Shown: positions 17,529-26,989, counted from the stretch's first letter. The stretch is DNA of 64,000 nt from Methylorubrum suomiense (GCF_022179765.1 NZ_BPRE01000001.1:434001-498000), one strand, 5' to 3'. Numbers and translations are program-made. Notes: generated by a model from the sequence alone, not told the origin.

Positions 17529-18086
17529 TCAGCGGCGGCTGCCGAGCCACGCCCGCAGGCGCGCGACCCAGCCGGGCGATGGCGTCTCTGCGGGCTCGGT
17601 CTGGATGGAGGCGGCGAGCGGCGGATCGCTGCGGCGGGGGCGCGGCAGGGCGGTCTCGTAGGGCGTGCGGAACTGGTCGACTTCGGCCTGCCGGCGCGGG
17701 ATCAGCACGGCGGGTCGGTTCCACAGCAGCATGGCCTCCGCCGCGCCCGCCCGGTCGCCGGCGCGCAGACGGCGCAGGACGGTGGAGCGCAGGAAGGCCG
17801 CCGGGCCGATGTTGAAGCTGAGCGAGACCAGCGCGTCGAAGGCGTGCTGTGGCAGCGGTTCCGGGAGGGCCTGGGCGACGGTGCGGACGAAGCGGGCGAT
17901 GTCCCGGGCGAAGATCGCGTCGCATTCCGCAGCGGTGATCCGCAGGCCCGCCCGCGGCAGGGGGGGACCGGCGGCAGCGGTATGGCCGACGCCGATAGTC
18001 CAGATCCCGACGCTGTCGCGGTAGGCCTCGAGCCGACGCCCTTCGCGAGCGACCAGCACGGCGCGGCCGATGGGGCTGAGATCCAT
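17529..18086 (-). CDS. phage-type lysozyme (endolysin), glycoside hydrolase family 24
   Basis: The protein is 185 residues. The T4-type catalytic segment is intact: Glu in AREGRRLEAYRD, Asp in YRDSVG and Thr in WTIGVGHT (about residues 14-36), followed by the FNIGP and LVSLSFN substrate-cleft region. It hydrolyses the N-acetylmuramic acid to N-acetylglucosamine bond of peptidoglycan. In a GTA or phage it would lyse the producing cell or aid release. There is no N-terminal signal peptide, so export would need a holin. A Pro/Thr-rich tail lies after residue 150. The gene is downstream of the DUF2793 protein and upstream of the holin-like gene. Confidence 0.88.
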   Translation of the reverse strand: MDLSPIGRAVLVAREGRRLEAYRDSVGIWTIGVGHTAAAGPPLPRAGLRITAAECDAIFARDIARFVRTVAQALPEPLPQHAFDALVSLSFNIGPAAFLRSTVLRRLRAGDRAGAAEAMLLWNRPAVLIPRRQAEVDQFRTPYETALPRPRRSDPPLAASIQTEPAETPSPGWVARLRAWLGSRR

Positions 18087-18140
18087 GGTGCGTTCTCTCG
18101 ACAGAAGTTGGGGGGCGATGGGGAGGCAGCGGCCGTCGCC

Positions 18141-19664
18141 TCACCCGCGGGCGAGGATCCAGACTTCACCGCGCCCGCCGGGGCCGCCGGCTCCGGTGGC
18201 GGCGCCGTTGACGGCGGCGCCCGCCCCGCCCCCGCCGCCACCGGGAAGGCCGCCCGCGCCGCCCCGGCCGCCGCCGCTCGAACCGTCCGCGGCCCCGGCT
18301 CCACCGCCGCCCCCGCCGCCGCCCGCGCCGCGCGGCCATCTCTTGGCCTGGCCCGCCGCACCCGCAGCACCGACCGCGCCGAGGCTGCCACCGGCGGATT
18401 CGCGACCGTTTCCGACGGCGTAGCCGGCTCCCGCGTTCCGTCCGGGGGCGGCGACATTGCCCCCGGTGAGGCCCCCACCCGCGCCGCCGCCGCCCGCGCC
18501 GCGCAGTCCAGCGGTGCCGCTGGCGCCGGTGACGCCATTGCTGCCGGCCGCACCGCCCGCGCCGACGGATTCGAGGGAGGCACCCCCGCCCGCTGCTCCG
18601 CCGCTGCCGGGTACGGAATTCGTCCCGCCGCCGCCCGCGCTGCCGCCGAAGGCGCGCACGAGATCGTAGCCCGAGCCGTCGTGGACGCTCGTCGCGCCGC
18701 CCGCCGCGCCGGAGGCGCCGTTCGTGTCGTCGGTGGTGACGGCCGGCGCCCCGGCGCCGCCCGCGCCGATCGTCACCGTCAGCGTCGCGCCGATCTCGGA
18801 GGCCGCGAAGGTTTCGCTGTTGAGAGCACCGGCCCCGCCCCCTCCCCCGCCGTTGCGGACCGTGCCCGCCGCGCCGCGCCGGGCACCCCCGCCGCCCCCG
18901 CCGCCGCCCATGGCGGTGACCGTGACGGTGCGGGCCCAATCCGGCTTCGTCCAAGCGCCCGACGCGGTGAAGACGGTCAGCTCCTCCCGCAGGATTCCCT
19001 TGTCGAAGAGGGCCGCACCGGTCGTGCGCTCGACCGTGAACACGGTGGTCCAAGTGCCGCCGTCCGGGCTCACGCGCAGGCTGAGATCGTCGTTGCCGAC
19101 GAGTCCGATCTCGGCGCGGCCGGAAAAGCCCGTTTGCAGCAGGAGCGAGAGCACGTGCCCCGGCGCCTGCTTGTTGAGGGTATAACGGAGATCGCCGTCC
19201 CCGCCCTCGCCCGTGGTAAGCGCCGTCCAGAGCGCCTTGTTGAGCTTGGCGGCGAATGGGTTCTGCGCATCGGCGGCCGTGCCGAGGCCGAGACGCGTCA
19301 GATTCTGAAGCGCGGTCAGGGCGGGCCGGAGCGGGGACCACGCACCGTTCGTGAACGCGTAGATCTCAGCCTCGTCGGCAACGAAAACGAGCCAGCCCGA
19401 ACGCGGCACGAGGGAGAACCACGCCCCGTCCTGATAGCGGGCGATGCGCCCCGCCCAACCGGCCCAGGCGCCCGACGGATCGGCGGCGACGAGGTAGCGG
19501 TCGCCCTCCTCCGGATGTCCGGGCGGGACGGCCAGATCCCGGTCGATCACCGCGAGCTGTACCAGCGCGTCGAGAAGCGCGAGGGCCTCGTTGTGGGTGA
19601 CATGCTTCTGGGCCTGCCCCGCCGCGATCAGCGGCAGGGCCAGGCTGGGGGTGTTCTCCACCAT
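18141..19664 (-). CDS. DUF2793 protein with long glycine-rich C-terminal region (GTA tail/fibre-like)
   Basis: The protein is 507 residues from the ATG at 19664. Residues about 1-110 are the DUF2793 domain (LPLIAAGQAQKHVTHNEAL, then GDRYLVA and GAWAGWAGRIA), a module found at the end of many alphaproteobacterial GTA/prophage tail operons. A middle beta-rich region (about 110-235) follows. From about residue 245 onward the protein is dominated by glycine, alanine and serine, with runs of up to nine consecutive glycines in a GASG/GAGG pattern, ending in GRGEVWILARG. This resembles glycine-rich fibre or adhesin tips, such as phage tail adhesins that form polyglycine-II bundles. It follows megatron by 29 bases. 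Confidence 0.85.
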   Translation of the reverse strand: MVENTPSLALPLIAAGQAQKHVTHNEALALLDALVQLAVIDRDLAVPPGHPEEGDRYLVAADPSGAWAGWAGRIARYQDGAWFSLVPRSGWLVFVADEAEIYAFTNGAWSPLRPALTALQNLTRLGLGTAADAQNPFAAKLNKALWTALTTGEGGDGDLRYTLNKQAPGHVLSLLLQTGFSGRAEIGLVGNDDLSLRVSPDGGTWTTVFTVERTTGAALFDKGILREELTVFTASGAWTKPDWARTVTVTAMGGGGGGGGARRGAAGTVRNGGGGGGAGALNSETFAASEIGATLTVTIGAGGAGAPAVTTDDTNGASGAAGGATSVHDGSGYDLVRAFGGSAGGGGTNSVPGSGGAAGGGASLESVGAGGAAGSNGVTGASGTAGLRGAGGGGAGGGLTGGNVAAPGRNAGAGYAVGNGRESAGGSLGAVGAAGAAGQAKRWPRGAGGGGGGGGAGAADGSSGGGRGGAGGLPGGGGGGAGAAVNGAATGAGGPGGRGEVWILARG

Positions 19665-19693
19665 GCTCGACTCCGTGAGGGACCCGCGAAGGA

Positions 19694-22600
19694 TCAGCTG
19701 CGCACGCGCACCCACGCCCGTCGTGCGGGACCACGCCCGCCGACGAGGCCGACCTGCGCCACCGCGAACGCGATCTCGGTGCGGGGGCCGCCGAAATCGG
19801 CGACCTCGTCCGCGTAGAGGACATGCGCGACCGTGCTGGTGAGGCTGCGCAGGACGGCGCCACCGCCATCGAGGATGTCGATGGCGTAGGATTCCGACGC
19901 CTCGTCGAAGGGCACGTCGGCGGGCTCCCAGGCATCGGCCTCGCGCCGGGCCCGGCGCGTCCAGCTGAGCCGCAGACCGCCGGCCTCGCGCCGGGCCCTT
20001 AGATGGACCGGGCTCAGCGGGAGGAAGGCCGTCAGGCCCGCACTGGCCGCAAATCCGATGAAGACCGGATCGGCCGGGTCGCGGTCCGCCGGACCGACCC
20101 GGTAGAGGAAGGGGCGGCCGGCCTCGTCGAGACGCTCGACCAGGGGGATGACCGCGCCATCGTCGAGCCGCACGATCAGGCAGCCGGCCGGAGCCGGGCG
20201 AGCGGCTGCGGCCTCGCTGCCGCCGAGCCCGCGCAGCAGCGTCGTCAGCCGCCACGTGTCCGATCCCGTGAACGCGGCACCCGCCGCCGACAGGATCTCG
20301 ATCGCCCCCTCCGGCCCGACCAGGGCGAACAGATTGGCGCCCGACAGGGCCGCAGCCTTCCCGATCGCGCTCAAACCCTCCGCGTGGCGAAGCCGCACGT
20401 CGAGATGGGCGTTGCGATCGAAGCGCCAGAGCGGGCCGGGCGGCAGCGTCGACAGGGTCTCGCCGAGGCAGGCCGGATGATCGACGAGGCGATGGAGCGC
20501 GAAGGGCGCCCCCTCCCCCGTCGAACGCCAGACCGCGACGGCGCCGGGCCAAGGCTCGGCGGCGACCGCGAGGGCGGAGAGCGGGCTCGGGTCGCCCCGC
20601 GTCGTCGGCAGATCGAGGACGCGGGCGAAGACGGGTCCGGGCAGGGCTGGGGGCGACCGCTCCGGCAGCGGGGTCGAGCGGCCCTGGACTGCATCGCGAC
20701 CGCCGCGCGGCACCGCCTGCGTCTCGATCCGGCGGCCCTGGGGCGAATCGTCGATGCGGGCGATGCGATGGAGGGCACCGCCCGGTAGGCGCAGACGGTC
20801 GCCGGGCTCCAGATCGATCCGGCGCGGGCTCACGCCGAAGGAAGCAGTCTCGCGCCCGGCGAGGCTCGCGTCGAGCAGGGCCTCCGCCAGGACCTGCGCC
20901 GCGTCGCGCCGGGTCACGATGGCCGCCTCGATGCGCGCCTCCCGCCGCCGAGTCCCGCCGGGGCGCCGGGCCGCCGCGGTGGCCCGGCGATATTCCGCGC
21001 TCTCGCCGTCGGAGAAATCGATCTCGACGGTTCGGGGCAGCTCGCTCTCCTCCGCCCGGACGAGGCGCAGGGGTGCGTCTTCCCGCTCCGTCAGCACGAG
21101 ATCGGCAGCGTCGACCGTCACCGGAAGGCAGTCCTTGTCCGCGCCGCGCACCCGCAGGATCCCGGCGGAGACCGAGACGTCGAGGCCGAAGAGCCGGGCC
21201 AAGGGCTCGAGCGCCTCGCGCGCCGAGAGCGGGCGATCAAGGACGTAGCCGTCGAGAAAACCGGTGGCGTCGATCGCGGCCGGCGCGTCGATGCCGAGAT
21301 CGGTCAGAATCGCGGCGATCAGACGGTCGAGGTCGAGCCCCTCGATGCGGCCGGTGATCCAGTGCCCCAGGGCCCAGTTCTGGGCGTCCGACCACACCGA
21401 GCGGAAGGCCGGGAAGGCGGGGAACGGCCGCGCGTCCCAGGCCCAGACGAACACGTCCTCCGGTGCGATCATCCGGCCGCCGTAGAGGGGCGAGACCGGA
21501 TTATGAGCCGGCTCGAAATCGTCTGCCGCCGGGTCGAACCGCGTCAGGATCGCCTCGAGGCCGCGGACTTGGATCAGGTCGTCGCGGTGGCCCCGCGAGA
21601 ACGGTGGCGCCGCGTTCTCCGACGATTTCGGATCGGGGAACACGTTCGGCCCATTGGTCCCGCGATCGACGGCCGGAACGCCGATCTCGGTCAGCCAGAT
21701 CGGCTTCGATGTCGGCACCCAGGGCGTCGGGCCGGTCTCGATGCCGTTCACCCGCTCGACATGCGGGTTCGACCACCACGCGACCAGATCCTTGGCCCGG
21801 TAGATCCACGGCTGGGCGTACGCGCCATCGGTGATCGGCGTCCGCTTCTGCGCGGCGCGGTCTTCGGGGCTTGCATAGAACCAGTCGAACGCCTCCCCCG
21901 CGCCGAGGCGGCTTCTCAGATAGGCCCGGTCGTAGACGCTTCCGGCCGCCGCCGCGTCGCGATGGTCGGTGCCGTCGCGCCAATCGGTGAGCGGTGGGTA
22001 ATAATCAATGCCGATGGCCGTGATCGCCGGATCGGCGAAGAGCGGGTCGAGCGGAAAGCGCACCGAGGCCCCGCCCTCGTCCACCTGCGCGCCGTACTCG
22101 GTCCAGTCGGCGGCGTAGACGAGAGCGACGCTTGCGCCGAGAAGGGCACGGACCTCCCCGGCGAGCCTGCGGAATTGCTCGACGGCGGGGGCGAGGCCGC
22201 CCGGCCCTCGCACGCGGGTGAGGCTCGCGAACTCGCTGCCGAGGATGAAACCCGCGAGCGGCGAGCCCGCTGCGGCCCAACCGGCGGCGAGGCCGGCATA
22301 GTGCAGGATCATCGCCCGGTAGCCCTGCGGCCCCGCGAAGAAGGCGGCGACCTGGTCGGCCGCCTCTCGGGTTCCGTCCGGACTGCCCGACCGGCCAGGG
22401 GCGGGATGGCAGGTGATGCGCCCGCGCCAGGGATAGGGCGGCTGATACCCGGTGGGATTGCGGGGATCCGGCAGCGCATTGCCGGCGGGCACGTCCATCA
22501 TCACGAATGGGTAGAGCACGGGAGCGAGACCGCGACGGGTCAGTTCGGCCACGAGGCGGGTCAGGCTCGCATCCGAAGGCGTGCCGCCGTAGGCCGCCAC

Positions 22601-23587
22601 GTCGCCCGAGCGCGAGGTGGCGGGAGCGTTCTTCCGCGTGTAGCCGGCGACCACCCATTCGGCCCCCTTGGTCGTCTTCCGCTCGGCATCGACCCGCGGC
22701 GTCAGGGTGCAATGGCCGGCCCGCAGGTCGTTCCCGAACCAGCTCACCACCACCGAAATCCGGACGAGGTTCGGGCAGAGCGCCTGCAACGCGTCGAGGG
22801 AGGCGATGACGTCGCTCTGTCCCTGCAGCTGGAAACGGTTTGCCGGCTTGGTAACGCCGAAGCCCGCATCCTCGCTGACTGGAACCGGATCGAGCCCGAA
22901 CTCGGTCGAGCCGGGGATCAGGCAGACGGCGCGGATCCGGCGGGCCAGTCCTTCCACCGGGCGGATCACTTCGAAGGCGAATTGCGGGACGCGGTTACCG
23001 AAGGCGGCGAGCGGCAGGCGCTCGAACACGATGTAGGCGAGGCCGCGATAGGCAGGCGCATTGCCCGCTCCCTCCTTGGCGACGATCAGGGGGTCGGGGG
23101 CCTGCGTCGCGCTGCCGGTATGGATGCGGACGTTCAGCGTCGTCAGGTCGAGTTCGGTCCCGTCGGCCCAGATCCGGCGTACCCAGGCAATCTCACCGGC
23201 ACAGAGGCCGATCGCGAGATTGGCGAAATAGCTGTAGGCGGTGCGCACGCTCTTCTGCCCGCCGCTCCCGCCCTTGGCGCCGGAGCGCGTGCGCGCCACC
23301 GTCGTGTTGGCGACTTCCAGGGGTCGCGTCGCCCAGATCAGGGTGCCGCCGATGCGTGCCCGGCCATAGAAGCGCGGGACCGGTGCCCCCTCGGTGGAGG
23401 CGAGACCGGCCAATTCGGTCAGGCGCGGTCCCTCGACGGAGCGGGCCCGTCCCGCCCCGCCGAACAGAGCGACGTCGATAGCGGCACCGCCCGCCGCACC
23501 GACGACGCGGCCGATCATTCCGCCGATCGGGCCGCCCAGTGCGCTGCCGACCGCCTCGCCGGCCGTCTGAAGGACGATCGTCGTCAT
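19694..23587 (-). CDS. GTA megatron: baseplate/host-specificity protein with TIM-barrel-like domain (gp15)
   Basis: The protein is 1,297 residues from the ATG at 23587. The N terminus is a Gly-rich hydrophobic segment (AVGSALGGPIGGMIGRVVGA), then a tail-hub-like beta domain, a GTA TIM-barrel-like glycoside-hydrolase region (about 430-770, with recognisable YAADWTEYG, GIDYYPPLTDW and WLTEIGVPAVDRGTN) and a C-terminal phage-tail-3-like and fibronectin-like region. This is the organisation of RcGTA gp15 (about 1,300 residues), which forms the baseplate hub and tip and helps penetrate the recipient envelope. It lies downstream of the cell-wall peptidase (gp14) as in Rhodobacter capsulatus. Confidence 0.93.
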   Translation of the reverse strand: MTTIVLQTAGEAVGSALGGPIGGMIGRVVGAAGGAAIDVALFGGAGRARSVEGPRLTELAGLASTEGAPVPRFYGRARIGGTLIWATRPLEVANTTVARTRSGAKGGSGGQKSVRTAYSYFANLAIGLCAGEIAWVRRIWADGTELDLTTLNVRIHTGSATQAPDPLIVAKEGAGNAPAYRGLAYIVFERLPLAAFGNRVPQFAFEVIRPVEGLARRIRAVCLIPGSTEFGLDPVPVSEDAGFGVTKPANRFQLQGQSDVIASLDALQALCPNLVRISVVVSWFGNDLRAGHCTLTPRVDAERKTTKGAEWVVAGYTRKNAPATSRSGDVAAYGGTPSDASLTRLVAELTRRGLAPVLYPFVMMDVPAGNALPDPRNPTGYQPPYPWRGRITCHPAPGRSGSPDGTREAADQVAAFFAGPQGYRAMILHYAGLAAGWAAAGSPLAGFILGSEFASLTRVRGPGGLAPAVEQFRRLAGEVRALLGASVALVYAADWTEYGAQVDEGGASVRFPLDPLFADPAITAIGIDYYPPLTDWRDGTDHRDAAAAGSVYDRAYLRSRLGAGEAFDWFYASPEDRAAQKRTPITDGAYAQPWIYRAKDLVAWWSNPHVERVNGIETGPTPWVPTSKPIWLTEIGVPAVDRGTNGPNVFPDPKSSENAAPPFSRGHRDDLIQVRGLEAILTRFDPAADDFEPAHNPVSPLYGGRMIAPEDVFVWAWDARPFPAFPAFRSVWSDAQNWALGHWITGRIEGLDLDRLIAAILTDLGIDAPAAIDATGFLDGYVLDRPLSAREALEPLARLFGLDVSVSAGILRVRGADKDCLPVTVDAADLVLTEREDAPLRLVRAEESELPRTVEIDFSDGESAEYRRATAAARRPGGTRRREARIEAAIVTRRDAAQVLAEALLDASLAGRETASFGVSPRRIDLEPGDRLRLPGGALHRIARIDDSPQGRRIETQAVPRGGRDAVQGRSTPLPERSPPALPGPVFARVLDLPTTRGDPSPLSALAVAAEPWPGAVAVWRSTGEGAPFALHRLVDHPACLGETLSTLPPGPLWRFDRNAHLDVRLRHAEGLSAIGKAAALSGANLFALVGPEGAIEILSAAGAAFTGSDTWRLTTLLRGLGGSEAAAARPAPAGCLIVRLDDGAVIPLVERLDEAGRPFLYRVGPADRDPADPVFIGFAASAGLTAFLPLSPVHLRARREAGGLRLSWTRRARREADAWEPADVPFDEASESYAIDILDGGGAVLRSLTSTVAHVLYADEVADFGGPRTEIAFAVAQVGLVGGRGPARRAWVRVRS

Positions 23588-23707
23588 GGCGGGTCCTCCG
23601 TTCCAGGGAAAGCGCGCGGGCGGTACGAGCCAGCGTGAGGGCCGTGCGGAAGCGAGCCTCGCCGTCGGTCGAGGGGCCAAGCGTCGAGCGGGGCTCGAGA
23701 CCGTGCG

Positions 23708-24160
23708 TCAGCCGATGCCGGGGAAGCGGAAGGCGTGGGCGAGATGGCGGCGCCACCACGGCGTCAGGGCGACCTCGCACACCGCCGCGCCGTCATGGGC
23801 ATGGATCATCGCCGCCGGACCGGTGGCGACGGCACAGTGTTTTGCCGGCAAATACGCGCGAAACGCGAAGAGCAGCACGTCGCCGGGCTGTGGGACATAA
23901 GCGGGAAGTGGGGTCGCGACCGGCACGAAATGACGGCCGGCGGCGCTGGCGAGGGGATCGTCGCCGCGATCGACTTCCACCCAGGAGGCGGCGTAGGGCG
24001 GCGCGGTTTCGGGCTCGGAACCCAGCACGCCGCGCCAGACGCCGCGCAGCAGACCGAGACAGTCGCAGCCGACGCCCTTGAGCGAGGCCTGATGCCGGTA
24101 GGGCGTTCCGACCCAGCCGCGGGCTTCCGCGACGATCCGGTCCGCGAGGGCGCGATCCAT
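23708..24160 (-). CDS. GTA cell-wall peptidase, NlpC/P60 family (gp14)
   Basis: The protein is 150 residues from the ATG at 24160. The catalytic Cys34 lies in CDCLGLLRG and the His108 in PAKHCAVATG, with HAHDGAAVCEV completing the papain-like core. RcGTA gp14 is an NlpC/P60 peptidase carried in the particle that opens recipient peptidoglycan. It sits between the hub protein and megatron, the canonical order. All catalytic residues are present, so the enzyme should be active. Confidence 0.92.
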   Translation of the reverse strand: MDRALADRIVAEARGWVGTPYRHQASLKGVGCDCLGLLRGVWRGVLGSEPETAPPYAASWVEVDRGDDPLASAAGRHFVPVATPLPAYVPQPGDVLLFAFRAYLPAKHCAVATGPAAMIHAHDGAAVCEVALTPWWRRHLAHAFRFPGIG

Positions 24161-24170
24161 CGTCGTCTCC

Positions 24171-25064
24171 TCAGCGGAACAGGCTGGAACCGTCGGGGCG
24201 GTCTCGATCGCCCTCGACGCCGCGCAGCACGAAATCGTTGCCCGGCATATGCGGGAAGCCCTGGAAGTTGAGGGCGTTGGCGAAACGGTCGCGGCAGGTG
24301 GCGAGGCGCTTGTCGCAGCCCGCCGTGAGCCGGACGGCGTCCCCCGGCAGGGCGGGGTGCGGCGGCGGCTCCCAGAGATCGAGGACGAGGTCGGCGCCGT
24401 CCCGTGTCTCGCTGCGCAGATCGACGCTGCCGCCCGCATTGGCGCCATCGATCCAGGCGAGGCGCCCGCCGGTGAACCAATCGGGGGCGAACATCGCCGC
24501 CAACGCCACCACGAGCTGCCCCGGTTCGGGGACGGCGACCACCCTGCCCTCGGCGCGGTAGCGCGGATCGCTCAACGCCACGCCGCAACGGGCGTCGCCG
24601 AGATCGGCGTCGCAGGTCGCCCGGAAGCTGCGTCCGGTCGGCACGTCGAGGCGATGCATCAACCCCCGAAGCTCCGCGACGAAGGCTCCGCCGGCCCGGC
24701 GCAGCTCGCCCAGGGTCGCCACGTCGAGGAGCAGACGCGCCTCCGGCATCGCCCAATCCACCAGCCAGGTCTCGACGCCGGCCCCATCATAGAGGCCGGC
24801 GGCCACATCGGATTCCGCGATGCCCGTCGAGGTCAGCGCCCCGGCGACCTCGCCGCCGCCGACGGCGAAGCCGAGTTCGGCGGACGCTTCCGCCGCTTCC
24901 AGCCCGGTTCGAGCCTCGTAGACGAGACCGCCGAAGCTCAGGTCGCGGTCGTGATCGGTGAAGCCGAGACTGCGCCCGTCGCGACGATGCAGGGCCCAGC
25001 AGCGGCACAGGGTGGTGGCGTTTTCCGCAAGGCGGGCGGCGAGGGCGGCGGGAAGAATGCGCAT
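24171..25064 (-). CDS. GTA hub protein, DUF2163/phage BR0599 family (gp13)
   Basis: The protein is 297 residues. The N-terminal LCRCWALHRRDGRSLGFTDHD run is typical of DUF2163 proteins. The C-terminal phage BR0599 domain contains conserved cysteines (CDADLGDARCGV and CDKRLATCRDRF with NFQGFPHMPG), which in the R. capsulatus GTA structure coordinate an iron-sulfur cluster. It forms part of the baseplate hub between distal tail protein and megatron. It is ten bases upstream of gp14. Confidence 0.92.
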   Translation of the reverse strand: MRILPAALAARLAENATTLCRCWALHRRDGRSLGFTDHDRDLSFGGLVYEARTGLEAAEASAELGFAVGGGEVAGALTSTGIAESDVAAGLYDGAGVETWLVDWAMPEARLLLDVATLGELRRAGGAFVAELRGLMHRLDVPTGRSFRATCDADLGDARCGVALSDPRYRAEGRVVAVPEPGQLVVALAAMFAPDWFTGGRLAWIDGANAGGSVDLRSETRDGADLVLDLWEPPPHPALPGDAVRLTAGCDKRLATCRDRFANALNFQGFPHMPGNDFVLRGVEGDRDRPDGSSLFR

Positions 25065-25175
25065 CGGTTCAGCTCTCCGCGAGGATGCCCAGGACCGAAC
25101 GGCGTCCCGTTCCGTGTGCCCAGCGGGCGATCACGGTCGCGGGGCGATCGGGACAAGCGTTGCGTTCCCCGAGGC

Positions 25176-25817
25176 TCACGGCACGATCTCGACGAGCGGC
25201 ACCCGCGGCACCTCGCCGGCCGTGAAGGCCGCGAGGTCGATGGACAGCTCGTCGGTGTCGAAGCGGACCGGGACGTCGAACTCGAAACCGGCGGTGACGG
25301 ACGCGCCGGCCGGGGGAGCCGCGCCGGCGGCGAAGGTGACGAGTCCGGTCGCGGGCTCGCAGGCGACCTGCGCCGACGGCACCTCGATGCCAGCGACCGC
25401 GATGCGCACCGAACCGGCCACCGGCTTGGCGATGGTGCGACGGTAGGGTGCCGTGCCCTCTCCGTAGGTCTTGGCCAGGGCAAAGACGCGGGTGGTGCCG
25501 TCGCCGATGCCGATGCGCTGGTCGATCGGAGTGATCGGGCCCGAGGGTGGGCCGGACCGATGATCGACCCGGTCGCGGTAGCGGAAGCCGTAGAGGCGCC
25601 CGCGCCGCTCCTCGAAGAAGGCCAACACGGCGTGAAGCGCGTCCAGCGTGCGGATGCCGAGGCCCGCATCGTAGCGGCGGCGGGAATCCGCCCAACGGCT
25701 GTTGCGGTGTTCGCGCCCCGAGGCCAGCGTGACGATCTCGGTGCGTCGCACCGGGCCGCCGCTGCCGCGCAGGGCCACGTCGAGGGGAAAGCGCACCTCG
25801 TGGAAATCGGTCGGCAT
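25176..25817 (-). CDS. GTA distal tail protein, DUF2460 (gp12)
   Basis: The protein is 213 residues starting MPTDFHEVRFPLDVA. It contains the DUF2460 hallmarks ASGREHRN, RYDAGLG, FFEERRGRLYGFRYRD and a C-terminal VPVRFDTDELSIDLAAF strand. It forms the distal tail ring that joins the tube to the hub in RcGTA. A 111-base gap separates it from gp13, and it begins 12 bases after the tape measure gene ends. Confidence 0.92.
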   Translation of the reverse strand: MPTDFHEVRFPLDVALRGSGGPVRRTEIVTLASGREHRNSRWADSRRRYDAGLGIRTLDALHAVLAFFEERRGRLYGFRYRDRVDHRSGPPSGPITPIDQRIGIGDGTTRVFALAKTYGEGTAPYRRTIAKPVAGSVRIAVAGIEVPSAQVACEPATGLVTFAAGAAPPAGASVTAGFEFDVPVRFDTDELSIDLAAFTAGEVPRVPLVEIVP

Positions 25818-25829
25818 GCGAGAGCCCCC

Positions 25830-26435
25830 TCACAAGGCTCGCCGCCCGCGAGCGACGGCGCGGGCCAGGCGAGCGGCAACCTGGGCTTCCGAGCGTCGGA
25901 AGCCCTCGATGTCGGGCGTCGCGATGTTGACGGTGACGGCGACCGGGCGTTCGCTGCCGCCCGCGGCGACGCCGAGGCGGCCGTCGCTGCCGCGCCGGAG
26001 CGGCAGGATCGCCTCCGGGCCCGCTTCCCCCATCAGGCCGAGATCACCGCCGGTCATCGGAAAGTAGGTCGGTGCGGCGACGACCCCGCCGCCGGCAAAG
26101 GGTCGGACACGGCGTGCCCCGCCGTCCGACCCGAGACCGTCGAGAACACCGCCCCGGGAAAACGCCACCGGACTGCGGGCGCTAGCGGCCGAACTCAGGA
26201 GCGAATCGACGAGGCCCTTCACTCCCGCCTTCACGGGCTCGAGCGCCGCCTGGGTCGCGACCCCGGCGAGCTTGGTCGTCAGGGTGCCGAGCACACTGTC
26301 GAGCTGGCGCCCGGCATTCAGATTCTGGCTGAAGGCCGCCGACAGACTCTGCCCGAATTTCTGCGCGAGACGGTCCAGTGTTTCGAGTTGGCGCACCCGC
26401 TCGGCGGTGCCGCGGTCGCTGTCGCTGCCGGTCAT
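25830..26435 (-). CDS. GTA tail tape measure protein (gp11)
   Basis: The protein is 201 residues, short as in GTAs. A helical N terminus (RVRQLETLDRLAQKFGQSL) is followed by a Gly/Ala region and the conserved tape-measure C-terminal motif FAGGGVVAAPTYFPMTGGDLGLMGEAGPEAILPLRR (in pieces, about 115-150). Tape measure length sets tail length, so a short tail is predicted. The C terminus overlaps neither neighbour, and its start overlaps the stop of the tail assembly chaperone gene by four bases. Confidence 0.88.
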   Translation of the reverse strand: MTGSDSDRGTAERVRQLETLDRLAQKFGQSLSAAFSQNLNAGRQLDSVLGTLTTKLAGVATQAALEPVKAGVKGLVDSLLSSAASARSPVAFSRGGVLDGLGSDGGARRVRPFAGGGVVAAPTYFPMTGGDLGLMGEAGPEAILPLRRGSDGRLGVAAGGSERPVAVTVNIATPDIEGFRRSEAQVAARLARAVARGRRAL

Positions 26436-26668
26436 CGGGCGGTCTCCGGATCAGGGTATGCGGCGACGAGGCGGTCGAGGTCGGCCCGGCCCAAAGCCGC
26501 GCCGAACCGGTCGGCCTGCAGGCCCGCGGCAGCGGCGAGTTCGCGGGGCGTCGCCGCCCAGAAGTCGCGCGGGCGCCAGCGCAGGACCGACAGGTCCAGC
26601 GCCAGCGCGGTCTCCCACGGGAAGGCGGAGAGGGGATTCTCCGGCGCCGTCCCACCCGTGGGGTTCAA
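26432..26668 (-). CDS. GTA tail assembly chaperone, TIGR02216-like (gp10.1)
   Basis: The protein is 78 residues. The sequence FPWETALALDLSVLRWRPRDFWAATP (in parts) with the conserved W-x-P-x-x-F-W core is diagnostic of the small phage tail assembly chaperone encoded between gp10 and the tape measure in RcGTA-like clusters. It overlaps both neighbours by four bases, showing tight translational coupling. Confidence 0.88.
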   Translation of the reverse strand: MNPTGGTAPENPLSAFPWETALALDLSVLRWRPRDFWAATPRELAAAAGLQADRFGAALGRADLDRLVAAYPDPETAR

Positions 26669-26985
26669 GGGTCCGGTGCAGTGCCGAAGGCGGCTTCCAG
26701 CACCTCCCCGAGAGCTGCGGTCACCGCCGAGAAGCCGCCCGCCAGCGGCAGGGCCGCCACCGCCGCGTCGTCGAGGGCGTGACCGCCGCCGCGCAGGGCC
26801 GCACCGAGGAGGACGATGAGGTCGCGGGCCCTCAATCGTTCCCGCTGGAATCGCTCGGCGATGCCGGCGAGATCGCCGGTGGCGAAGGCATCCTCCAGTT
26901 CGGCGAGGGCACCGAGCGTCAGGCAGAGGGTGTAGCGTTCGGCCCCAAGGACGAGGGGCACCTCGCCGCGTCTGCGGTTCGCCAT
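26665..26985 (-). CDS. gene transfer agent family protein, DUF3356 tail chaperone (gp10)
   Basis: The protein is 106 residues starting MANRRRGEVPLVLGAERY. It contains LCLTLGALAELEDAF and RDLIVLLGAALRGGG, conserved in GTA gp10 proteins. With gp10.1 it would act as the pair of tail assembly chaperones binding the tape measure before tube polymerisation. It overlaps the gp10.1 gene by four bases and begins four bases after the tail tube gene stops. Confidence 0.9.
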   Translation of the reverse strand: MANRRRGEVPLVLGAERYTLCLTLGALAELEDAFATGDLAGIAERFQRERLRARDLIVLLGAALRGGGHALDDAAVAALPLAGGFSAVTAALGEVLEAAFGTAPDP

Positions 26986-26989
26986 CGTC

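Noticed and set aside
18141..18930. GC-rich repeats that could suggest a CRISPR or tandem repeat array
   Set aside because: The repeats encode glycine-rich protein in the frame of the DUF2793 gene and lack regular spacers.
21362..23638. 758-residue plus-strand open frame opposite megatron
   Set aside because: Antisense to the gp15 gene with a recognisable domain order; composition is typical of GC-rich shadow frames.
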